The notes under the pieces were generated by a model. That model was not told where the DNA came from, ran no database searches, and was given only the letters and a program-made list of their open reading frames with translations. Below are positions 27,418 to 37,076 of a DNA stretch of 64,000 bases, one piece after another. The stretch is taken from contig NC_092409.1 of NCBI RefSeq assembly GCF_009017415.1, positions 2,852,001 through 2,916,000 on the forward strand, written 5' to 3'. The DNA is from Aspergillus flavus. Lineage: Eukaryota; Ascomycota; Eurotiomycetes; Eurotiales; Aspergillaceae. Both the position numbers and the translations under genes were made by a program. How positions within the stretch are numbered: the first letter of the stretch is position 1; every line of letters begins with the position of its first letter.

Positions 27418-28991
27418 ATGCGGTTGACTCGCGCTGAAGTAGAGGGACACAATAGCAAAGCATCTTGCTGGGTTGCAATCCATGGCTCCGTTTATGATGT
27501 GACTGGTTGGCTTCCAAATTCAACCTCAATAAGGATTATCTCTGGTTCTAATGCTTTGTAGATTTTGTGGACTCTCACCCCGGAGGTCCCAATGTCATCC
27601 TGCGCTGCGCTGGGAAGGATGCTACAGAGGACTTCGACTCGGTACATGAGCAAGAGATCCTAACACAGTCTTTGGCCCCTTCAGCTCTTCGCGGACACAT
27701 TGAGCCGGGTACTCTAGTGAAGTCGAACGACATCAACGAAACTAAGATACCAAACAAGGATGCAAGCCTGCCTCCTCCGCTAAGCAGCTTGCTTAATCTT
27801 CATGATTTCGAAATTGTCGCCGAGAAACACCTTCCCCCTAATGCTTGGGCTTATTACGCCTCCGGAGCCGAGGGCGAGATTAGCAAGCGACAAAACTTCA
27901 AGGCATTCCAGAAAGTCTCTCTTCGGCCGCGCATCCTTCGCAGCATTCCGACTGTAGTTACAACGACTACTATTCTGGGCAAGCAAGTTTCATTGCCAGT
28001 CTACATGAGCGCTGTTGGCATTGCAAAGCTCGCCCATCCCGATGGAGAACGCGCCCTAGCAGCCGCAGCTGGGAAAGAAGGATTGGCACAAGTGCTTGCC
28101 AATGGGGCCAATAATGTTATTGAGAGTGTTATGGATGCGCGAACGAGCCCAGAGCAACCTATCTTTCAGCAGCTATATGTTAACCGTGACATCACGAAGT
28201 CTGAAGATGTGGTTCGGCGTGCGGAACGAGCTGGTGCCAGTGCCATCTGGATCACGGTTGACTCTCCTGTTGTAGGAAAGAGGGAGATGGATGAACGATT
28301 TAATCTTCAGGTTGAGGTACGACAATTACTATTCAGGGAAGACCGTATTCGACTAACACATTGTCTATCAGGCGAGGGATGACCCGTCTAGAAAAGGGCA
28401 AGGCGTTGCCAAAACAATGGCCAACTTTATTTCCCCATTTATCGATTGGGATATTCTTTTGTGGTTGCGGGGCCTCACCAAACTACCTATAGTCATCAAG
28501 GGGATTCAATGTGTTGAGGATGCGGTACAAGCATATCACTACGGAGTGCAGGGGATTGTTCTATCCAACCATGGAGGACGATCACAAGATACGTATGTCG
28601 AAATTTCAAGAATGTACATTGTTGAAGACAACTACTAATCGATAACAGCGCCCAGGCACCCCTCCTCACTCTTCTTGAGATTCGGCGATATGCCCCGTTT
28701 CTCATTGAGAGCAAAATGCAAATCTTCATTGACGGCGGCATTAGACGAGGCACCGATGTGTTGAAAGCAATAGCTTTAGGAGCGACCGCCGTAGGGTTAG
28801 GTCGGCCTACGTTGTATAGCCTTGCGGCAGGATATGGTGAACAGGGGGTTCGGCGAGCCGTTGAGATTCTACGACAAGAGATAGAGTCTAATATGGTCTT
28901 TCTGGGAGTTACGAATCTAAAGGAGCTGGGACCGCATCTTTTAAATACTGCTAGATTAGAGAGAGACGTGGTTGGGTCTGTGAAGTTGTAG
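27418..28991 (+). CDS. Cytochrome b2-like FMN-dependent 2-hydroxyacid dehydrogenase
   Basis: Oxidises an L-2-hydroxyacid such as L-lactate to the 2-oxoacid through FMN and a fused b5 haem domain. Exons 27418-27505, 27562-28316, 28372-28592 and 28649-28991 give 468 residues. The b5 domain starts at residue 3, with HPGG and the second haem histidine in DSVHEQ. The TIM-barrel FMN domain follows: NAWAYYASGAEGE, K324 in VIKGIQ, the catalytic base H348 in LSNHGG with R351, and DGGIRRGTDV for phosphate binding. There is no N-terminal extension before the b5 domain, so no mitochondrial presequence is visible, unlike yeast Cyb2. The residues after HGGR are SQDT rather than the common QLD, so the substrate may not be lactate. 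First of five same-strand catabolic genes. Confidence 0.87.
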
Positions 28992-29138
28992 TCTACCAGA
29001 GTATAGCAACACATCATACTACCTCAGGTTCCAAGGGCTCGTACAAAACAATCAACTAACAATGTTTGTTCTATATTGAAAGAATTCTTTACATTCATGA
29101 CAACACTAGTAATCCGCATCCTTAGCATTGGTAAATCA

Positions 29139-29146
29139 CCCCCACG
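29139..29146 (+). promoter_or_regulatory. CCCCCACG element upstream of ketopantoate-reductase-like gene
   Basis: Exact CCCCCACG, 126 bp before the ATG at 29272. Same octamer and spacing as in the neighbouring cluster promoters. Confidence 0.5.
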
Positions 29147-29271
29147 CCCGCCATCGGTCTTCCCCCGAACCCCGCATGGGACTTCTTTAACTTATGTGTA
29201 TGTCTATCACCATTTCAACGTTTCGTTGCCATATACCAGCTCAAGACACGCTTTACTGAACTCCATTAACG

Positions 29272-30460
29272 ATGAGCAACCAAATTGATATTCTTCTCTA
29301 CGGCCTAGGAGCGTAAGAGTCTCATTCTTTTCTATCTATGCTGCTCTACTGACAGTTCATGATAGCATTGGCTCCTTCTATGCCTTCATCTTAACCCGCA
29401 ATGACCGAGTCCGTCTAACAGTAGTAGCGCGGTCAAACTACGATGCCGTTAAGGAAAACGTATGTATAATGATCAGTCAAATGTTAGATTAATCGGGCAT
29501 AAACCGTTACTGATAGTTTCATCTCTGTAGGGTATCTTCCTCGACAGCGGAAACCATGGGCAGCACAGATTCCGCCCTCACAACGGTAATCTAGCCCATG
29601 TGTACATGCATACGCAAAAAGGACTAACAGGCCTAGTCATCAAATCCCTCGATGAAGTATCCGGTCCATTTGACTACGTCGTCTGCGCACATAAAGCCAT
29701 CGACCAAGAAGCAGTGGTAACCCGACTGCAGCCAGCCATTAACGAAAAAACAACCATTGTGATCATCCAAAACGGCGTTGGCAATGAGGAACCATTTCGG
29801 AACACATTTCCCATGTCCTCCATCATCACATGTGTGGTATGCTTCTCTCCAACGAAACGCTCGGTATATGGTACTTACGAATAAAAGACTTGGGTAGGAG
29901 CGACGCAAACATCACCAGGAACGGTCAAACACACCAAATCAGAAGATATGCAGATCGGCCTATTCCTCAATGCATCGGTGGATGAAACACTTGAGCGGAC
30001 TCGATTGAACACATTCGCTTCGCTGTTAGAGGAAGGTGGGACCAAGTTCCAGGTCCTGGAGGATATGCAGCGCCAGCGCTGGGAGAAAGTCGTTTGGAAT
30101 GCGGCTTGGAACCCTCTCACTACTTTGACCTTGCTCGATACGCAATCTTGGCTCCATTCCAGTACGGATGCGACTCCCTTAACACGCCGTTTGATGCGGG
30201 AGGTCATCGATGTTGGTCGCAGATGTGGTGTGCCGTTAGAGTATGGGCTTGTTGATGAGTTGATGGACAGGATTAACTCGTTGCCGGGTGTTGGGAGTAG
30301 CATGCAGACGGATTATAAGAATGGTAGGCCCATGGAGGTGGATGTTATTCTGGGATTTCCAGCGAAGAAGTCGAAGGAGTTTGGGATGGAGACGCCGGTT
30401 TTGGATATGATTCATGCGCTGATACGGGCTGTGGATGGTCGTGTGAGGGCTTCTTTGTAG
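29272..30460 (+). CDS. Ketopantoate reductase (ApbA/PanE) family oxidoreductase
   Basis: NADPH-dependent reductase of the 6-phosphogluconate-dehydrogenase-like superfamily. Members reduce 2-dehydropantoate or other 2-oxoacids. Exons 29272-29312, 29366-29459, 29531-29585, 29637-29836 and 29888-30460 give 320 residues. The Rossmann loop is LLYGLGAIGS, with GxGxxG completed across intron 1. Other family signs: VVCAHKA, the NGVGNEE loop, a lysine-bearing helix WEKVVWNAAWNPLT and the C-terminal DYKNGRPMEVD motif. Intron 3 has two in-frame acceptors (29630 and 29636); the second is preferred because the first lies right beside the CTAAC branch. The location in a sugar-acid cluster suggests a role other than pantothenate synthesis; this is inference. 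Confidence 0.85.
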
Positions 30461-31093
30461 ACGGTTATAGTATATATGAGTTTCTGGTTATTTTGTTGAG
30501 CGTGGAACGGACGTCCTAGATATAGCAAACCGAGATTGTCAAGGAATATATAGTTCGGCACTTAATTACTTTTCTGAAGATCGTAGTTAGGTACAACAAC
30601 TTCAACATACAACTACACCCAGGCAAGTTTGATATTGACTCAACCATTGTTTTATCCATTTTAAGGTATGACTTGGACATCAGCTCTTCATAGTACCACC
30701 AAACGTACACTAAGTCAGCTAAGCTACGTTACATTCCAACAAACCAGAGAAGCATGATAAAAGCATCCACTGCCAGCACGCCAAAACAAACCCCCACGCA
30801 TTCCTCACGGAATATAGCAGACCAGGGTCGAGAAAAAGGCAACCTACTATGTTAAATTAAGGCTTCCCCACGGCCATAATGCGGAGAACAGCCCACTTCC
30901 CCAGGTTCCACCGTCCGAGACACCCCCACGTACTTGGCTCAACGATGGGGACTAAACGTCACTGTCGGTAGATCAGCGTCTACTAGCACTATAGAGCTTT
31001 TTAGCAGCAGGTGGGGAAGAATAAAGTCCGATGTCCCTCATACAGACTTGAACTCCGTAGAGGCAACAGATTCGGACACCATAGAACATAGCA
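30461..31093. promoter_or_regulatory. Promoter region of the MFS transporter gene with three C-rich elements
   Basis: 633 bp between the reductase and transporter genes. CCCCCACG occurs at 30791-30798 and 30923-30930, and CCCCACG at 30866-30872, all on the plus strand. The nearest ends 164 bp before the ATG. No other gene is visible here. Confidence 0.5.
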
Positions 31094-33051
31094 ATGACTG
31101 CAGAGCAGCCAACCCCAGCTCCTCCACAACCAGCTGGCCATGGGATCAAACCCTCGGCGATGCACGTCGAGGCAATCCCTGGACAGCCTGGTAAGATTCA
31201 AAATGGCGATACTGCCTTAGCTCTCTTTGAGAATTTCGATGAGCTGCACGAAGATGTCGACCCAGGGGAGCTGAAGCGACTTGTTCGCAAGATTGATTTT
31301 ATGATTTTGCCCTTTCTGGCTGTTTGCTATGCATTTTACTACGTGAGTCCTTCCTTCATTCTGTTGTGTAAATTTCTAACGGTTTTAGATTGACAAAACT
31401 ACTCTTTCATACGCGGCCATTTTTGGCATCAATGAAGATCTGGGGCTGTCGGGGGAGCAATACTCGTGGTTATCGAGTGTGTTCTATTTTGGTTTTCTGG
31501 TACGATATGCTATTATCCTCTCCATCAACTTTTAGACGCCCATGAAGAACTTAGCTGCAAGGAACCCCGTCGCACCAGCATGTCTCGATGGTCTCCAGAT
31601 ACACAAGCTAACCCCATACTACTATAGGTCTGGGCCTTTCCCACCAACTTCCTGATGCAGAAGTTCCCCGTGGGCAAGTACCTAGGTGCAAACATCTTCC
31701 TCTGGGGATTCTTCCTCATGCTCCAAGGTATGTTCCTCCTTTAACACGCCAATACGTGTCCCCTACTAATATCCACAGCGGCCGCAAAGAATTTCGTCCA
31801 ACTGGCCGTGCTCCGTGTAATCTCCGGCGCCGCAGAAGCATGCAGGTGCATACCAATAACCCCAGACCCACCTTAGAAACAAAGAGCTAACAGCCCAGTG
31901 ACCCTGCCTTCATGCTCATCACAAGCATGTGGTACACCCGCCGTCAACAGCCCATCCGAATCGGACTCTGGTATACCGCCAACGGCTTCGGTATCGCCCT
32001 CGGCGGCCTCCTCGGCTACGGCATCGGACACATCAAAGGCGCCCTCTCCTCCTGGAAATACGAGTTCCTGATTATCGGAGCCCTGTGCTCTCTCTGGGGT
32101 ATCCTGATAGTCATCTTCCTGCCCGACTCCCCGGTGACAACGCGGTACCTATCACCCCGCGAGAAACGTCTCACTGTTGAACGACTGCGAGAAAACCAGA
32201 CCGGTGTCGAGAATAAGACACTCAAGCCTGCGCAGATATACGAGGCTTTCCTGGACTGGAAGGTCTGGGTATTCCTCCTCCTGGGATTATCGGGGAATAT
32301 CCCCAACGGGGGTATTTCGAATTTCGGGACGTTGATTTTGAAGGGATTTGGGTTTTCTACTTGTATGCTGTGCAATGTCTCTAATCCATCTTTTACCTGG
32401 TTGAATCCTGCTACTGCTACTGCTACCGATATTAATGCTGACTATATGGGGAAACCAAATACAGTGGTAACAACCCTAATGCAAATCCCCTACGGCGCCT
32501 TCATAGCCCTCATGATCCTCTTCAGCATCTGGCTAAACGACCGCCTCCCCCAAAACAACCGCTGCTACGTAACGATCCTCTTCCTCCTCCCCAACCTCGC
32601 TGGCTCCTTTGGGCTCTGCTACCTCCCCGAATCAAACAAAGTCGGGCGTCTCATCTGCTACTACCTAACCGGATCCTACAACGCATCTTTCGTACTCATC
32701 CTCTCCATCCTCACAGCCAACATCGCCGGCCACACGAAGAAAGTCGTCACGAACGCGATGATCTTCATCGGTGTTTGTGCGGGGAACATCGCCGGCCCGT
32801 TCTTCTATAAAGAGGCGCAGGCGCCGCGGTATCCGCTGGGTATATGGTCGATGATTGTGTCCCATTTTGTGGAGATCTTGCTGGTGATTGTGTTGCGGAC
32901 GGCGCTGGCTTGGGAGAATCGAAGACGGGATCGGTTGCAGGGCATTGGACCTGGTGGGCAGGGCGAGGAGGCGAGGCAGTGGGAGATGGATCGGACGGCG
33001 TTTAGTGATTTGACAGATAAGGAGAATTTGAATTTTAGATATGTTTACTAG
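31094..33051 (+). CDS. MFS transporter, Dal5/allantoate-permease (ACS) family
   Basis: Plasma-membrane importer of an organic anion. The anion:cation symporter family includes fungal Dal5, nicotinate and hexonate carriers, and bacterial DgoT (galactonate). Exons 31094-31342, 31389-31499, 31628-31727, 31779-31845, 31899-32362 and 32465-33051 give 525 residues. About twelve membrane segments follow a hydrophilic N-terminus. The first has IDKTTLSYAAIFG, and the conserved R-ending region after segment 4 and WYTRRQQPIRIGLW are typical. The C-terminus has FSDLTDKENLNFRY, the usual end of fungal Dal5-like proteins. The interval 32363-32464 is a 102-nt intron without stops in frame; skipping its removal would add 34 foreign residues. 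Position next to the dehydratase suggests that it imports a sugar acid. Confidence 0.88.
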
Positions 33052-33464
33052 GTTTAGGGGTGTTTTGGGTTGTTTGGTGGTTGTTTTGGCTTATCCGTTT
33101 GCTTTACTGGCTGGTTCTTAGGGCTGGGATTTATGTGTCGGACTTGTTTCCGATAGCTTTGGGGGGTTTTCCGAATCATCTTGTAACGAAGCTGTTATTG
33201 AATCGACCAATCTGGGTTCGTCATTTGCCAATAGTGTGTATTGAGGGGAGCATTGAGCTTCCCCGTATTTCTCCACGAATAGAGCTCCGTATGTAGAACG
33301 TGGGATGTCAGGGCATGAGAGCTCCTCACTCCCCGGACTTTCTAGCGACCCCCACGCGGGGAAGTATGCAGTATGTACACCATCTAGCCGATTGTATATA
33401 TATCTCTACAGAAATGACGATACAGTAGTCACAATCATTAATCTATCTCGCAAGGAAACCAGAA
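33052..33464. promoter_or_regulatory. Promoter of the sugar-acid dehydratase gene
   Basis: Contains CCCCGG at 33331-33336, CCCCCACG at 33349-33356 and GCGGGG at 33356-33361. All fit the CreA consensus SYGGRG in one or other direction, within 31 bp. A TATATATAT run at 33395-33403 lies about 62 bp before the ATG. A T/G-rich stretch at 33060-33180 is the transporter 3' flank. Confidence 0.5.
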
Positions 33465-34736
33465 ATGGCCAAAATCAAGTCAATTGAATACTTCCGTGTT
33501 AAGCCTCGCTGGCTTTTCGTCAAGGTCACCGACGAACAGGGCCGATTCGGCTGGGGTGAGGGTACTTTGGAAGGCCATACACAAGCTGTGGAGGGAGCTT
33601 TGGATGAGCTCATTGCGAGGCTAGTAGGTTATGAAGCTGAGTATGTCCCATTTTACGTTCAATATTCTGGGTTTGTCCTCGATAGAAGGCGCTAATCTAT
33701 GACAGTGATATTGAGCATATTTGGCAGACAGCCTGGCGACTGGGTTTCTACCGCGGTGGACCTGTGTTCATGTCTGCACTTTCGGGAATAGATATTGCGC
33801 TCTGGGATTTGAAGGGCCGTGTGCTTGGTGTACCAGTTTATCAACTGCTTGGGGGGAAAGTGAGGCAGAAGGTTCAGGTTTATGCGTGGATCGGAGGTGA
33901 CCGGCCCAGTGATGTGGAAGTCGCAGCGTATGCATTATGTTTCCTCCCGCGCAGACACCGGTGTATACTAAGCTTGTGATAGGAAAGCGCGCATCGCCCA
34001 AGGACTCAAGTGTGTCAAGATGAACGCAACGGAAGATGTCAATTGGCTAGATTCACCCTCAGCCGTGGACTCTTGCGTTGAGCGACTAAAGCAGGTCAAG
34101 GCATTGGGTCTCGACGCAGGATTGGATTTCCACGGTCGCCTACACAAGCCTATGGCTAAGCAGCTGGCAAAAGCATTGGAGCCATACCGGCCATTGTTCA
34201 TTGAGGAACCACTACTTTGTGAACACCCCGAAGCGCTCAAGCAACTTTCCGATCTGACAACGATCCCTATTGCATTTGGAGAACGGTTGTATACGCGGTG
34301 GGATGCGAAGAGGTTTTTGGAAGACGCTTCTGTGGATGTCTTGCAGCCGGATATTGCGCATGCCGGTGGTATTTCAGAGACGAAGCGGATCGCTACTATG
34401 GCTGAGACTTACGATGTGGCAATTGCACCACATTGTCCGTTGGGACCCATCGCGCTGGCGGCGTCGATTCAGGTTGCTTTGTCTACGCCCAATTTTGTTA
34501 TCCAGGAAATGTCATTGGGAATGCATTATAATGTGGAAGCGGGGGATATTGACTTGAATAGCTATCTAGTGGATAAGTCCGTCTTTGATATTAATGAGGG
34601 TTATGTGAAAGCACCATCTGGTGTTGGGTTAGGGATTGAAATTGATGAGGCCATGGTCAGGAGAATCAGTGCTGAGACGGAACCATGGCTTCCAAAGGAG
34701 TTTTACGGACCGGACGGTGGCATTCGAGAATGGTGA
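33465..34736 (+). CDS. Sugar-acid dehydratase, galactonate dehydratase (DgoD) type
   Basis: Enolase-superfamily dehydratase turning an aldonate, probably D-galactonate, into the 2-keto-3-deoxy acid. Exons 33465-33640, 33706-33927 and 33983-34736 give 383 residues, the length of bacterial DgoD. Metal ligands and acid/base residues are all visible: D181 and H183 in LDFHGR, E207 in FIEEP, E233 in FGERL and H283 in APHCPLGP. As I remember E. coli DgoD, these are D183, H185, E209, E235 and H285, a constant offset of two. This makes it much closer to DgoD than to fungal L-galactonate dehydratase (GaaB/Lgd1) or L-rhamnonate dehydratase, which are longer. A related substrate (fuconate, rhamnonate or gluconate epimers) cannot be excluded. 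Confidence 0.88.
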
Positions 34737-34854
34737 TTTGGTTGTATGTAGCTTGGTAGTATAGTGTTGATAACCTAATGTCTTTCACGCGGAATGTCTA
34801 TGGGCTGATTCTTCACCACCATACTAGACAAGCTCCACGCGGACAATGCGGGGG

Positions 34855-34862
34855 CGTGGGGG
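34855..34862 (-). promoter_or_regulatory. CCCCCACG element (minus strand) upstream of SDR gene
   Basis: The plus strand reads CGTGGGGG, the complement of the cluster octamer, 137 bp before the SDR ATG. A TATAAGTA sequence at 34923-34930 lies about 70 bp before the ATG. Confidence 0.5.
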
Positions 34863-34998
34863 TTCACATAACTAGAACTGGTAATATGCGAGGGGAAACC
34901 GGGCGTGAGAACGATATGCAGCTATAAGTAGTCGGCCTGCCACGCCCAACTTCGGTGGGATACGAGTCGGCAACTGGCGTCCTGCATTATTCACCACA

Positions 34999-35887
34999 AT
35001 GGATCTCTTTTCGCTCACAGACAGAACAGCCCTTGTTACGGGTGGAACTAGAGGCATTGGACAGCAGATGGCCATTGCTATGGCCGAAGCTGGTGCGGAT
35101 ATCATTCTGGTTCAGGTAAACAGACATTTGCTCTCAGCAACAAGTCCAGAGATCTGACTCTTCCGGGATACAGAGAGACACTAGCAATCAAGACACGAGG
35201 CAAAAGATCGAAGACCTAGGGCGCAAGGCGACGATTTACACGGCCGATCTATCTTCTCGGGAGTCTGTCTCTTCCTTAGTATCGAACGTCTTGAATGATG
35301 GGCATGATATCGACATCCTTCTCAACTGCGCGGGGATACAACGGCGACATCCGAGTCATATTTTTCCAGATAATGACTGGGACGAGGTATTATACTCTCC
35401 TGTAGCTGAAGAGTTATATGCATATCAACTTTAATGGTGGCAGGTCCTGCAAGTCAATCTTTCCACCATTTTCACCCTCTGCCGAGATATCGGCGCCTAT
35501 ATGCTCACCCGGACCCCGGATTCCTCCGGTCACCGCGGGAATATCATCAACATCGCCTCTCTCGTTTCATTCCAAGGTGGATTGACCGTGCCGGCTTATG
35601 CAGCTGCAAAAGGTGGCGTGGCGCAACTGACCAAGGCGTTATCAAATGAATGGGCCGCCAAAGGAATCAACGTTAATGCGATCGCCCCGGGTTATGTAGC
35701 TACAGACATGAACACGGCGTTGTTGCAAGACCCAGAGCGGTCGGCAAGTATTTTGGCAAGAATCCCCGCGGGACGATGGGCAACCCCGGAGGATTTCAAG
35801 GGAGTGACAATATTCTTGGCGAGTCGAGCGAGTGGATATGTCTCTGGCGAGATTTTGACGGTAGATGGCGGGTGGATGGGGAGGTGA
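34999..35887 (+). CDS. Short-chain dehydrogenase, KduD/2-deoxygluconate dehydrogenase-like
   Basis: NAD(P)-dependent oxidoreductase of the classical SDR family. The closest resemblance is to KduD-type 2-dehydro-3-deoxy-gluconate 5-dehydrogenases. Exons 34999-35115, 35174-35386 and 35444-35887 give 257 residues. Cofactor motif TGGTRGIG at 14-21, NCAGI, N115, S149 in NIASLVSF, and Y162/K166 in PAYAAAKGG form the full catalytic tetrad. The C-terminus has the [15 protein letters not shown] pattern of this group. It follows the dehydratase by 262 bp on the same strand, so its natural substrate is likely the 2-keto-3-deoxy acid made by that enzyme. Exact substrate and whether position 4 or 5 is oxidised cannot be read from sequence. 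Confidence 0.87.
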
Positions 35888-37076
35888 TGAGGGTGTGTAT
35901 TGTACACTGGGGCTGACAATACATAGTGGAATGTTAATCGGAGAGGAATTCCAGATTAAAATATAATGGGTTCAACTTGGTAGAGTAATTGGTTGATCGG
36001 AGGTGTTTTTGCTCGAGCTAATCACCAACCATTGTATATTTGCCATCTATATAGCTCGTCGGTACCATGGTAATGTTGTCTTTTAGTGCTGATTAGTCCG
36101 GTATACTTCGCAGGCCGAACTTTTAGTCAATGAATCATGGGGTACGGGGCTGGTACCGACTCTTGGCCAGAAGATAACCGTACTGACTGGTCACTAGAGA
36201 GTATCTATCAGTTACTAGTATATAGTACGATGTACTACAAAGGTACCTGCCCAGAATTCACGCTGTCTTGTTCTCTTCATGGATTCGATATTGCGTGCTG
36301 CAGTGATCTGTATGATGACGTATGAGGATCGGCAAGTGATGGAGGGGAAATTCATGGAATATGCACGGAAGATATCATGCTGTTCTCATACCAGCAGACT
36401 GGTCCAATCGGTTCCCCATGAGGTTGGAGGAGATTCTGAGGAAGAAAAAGGATCCAATGAAGACGATGGGAGTGCAGGGACGAGAGATGGTGACTGGATT
36501 CAAAGGGAAAATCTACGATCCACCCCAATGCGGTCTAGACTCCCGGATCCGTAACGCGTAACGGTATTACCCAAATCCATTCATTCCTTCTCTCTTTCTT
36601 TTCCCTTCAAGAAGAACCTCTCCTTTTCTTAACTCTTTTTCCTTCTGGAACCATATTTCTCTTTCTTTCCTTCTCTTCGTTCATCTAGACTTTTTTGGAG
36701 TGAGAAAGAGATTTGAGACCTTCAATTTCAACCCCTCCCCGGCACGCCTCTCTCCCCTCATCCGCTTAATTTCGTCCATCCCTTTCCCTGATATTTTTTA
36801 CTACTGCACAGTTTGATCCAAACCCTCGGGTGTAACGAACTTCTCACCTCCACCAATTGCCTGGCGCGCTCCCCGCGCTGTCGGGGGATACTATTACTGA
36901 TACCTAGGCTCACGACGCAAGCAAGCGCTCTTTGATTACTTTCACTTTATTTTCTTTTTCCTTACTTGTCCACCCGGCGAGTTTCTCCGCAAGGCCAACG
37001 TGATTGCAACGATCTACCCTCGGCAGCAGCAGCTCGTCGCCCCATTCGTGGTGTGCACACACACAGCCTTACCGCC
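35888..37076. other. Intergenic region and CT-rich leader of the Tco89-like gene
   Basis: The first part is the SDR 3' flank. Small open frames at about 36.3-36.56 kb have no recognisable relatives. From about 36568 to 36800 the plus strand is strongly CT-rich, the usual promoter/leader form here, running to the ATG at 37077. An open frame continues upstream of that ATG but has no in-frame ATG. Confidence 0.5.

Noticed and set aside
36966..37076. Earlier start for the Tco89-like protein
   Set aside because: The frame is open upstream but has no ATG; only a TTG would be available.
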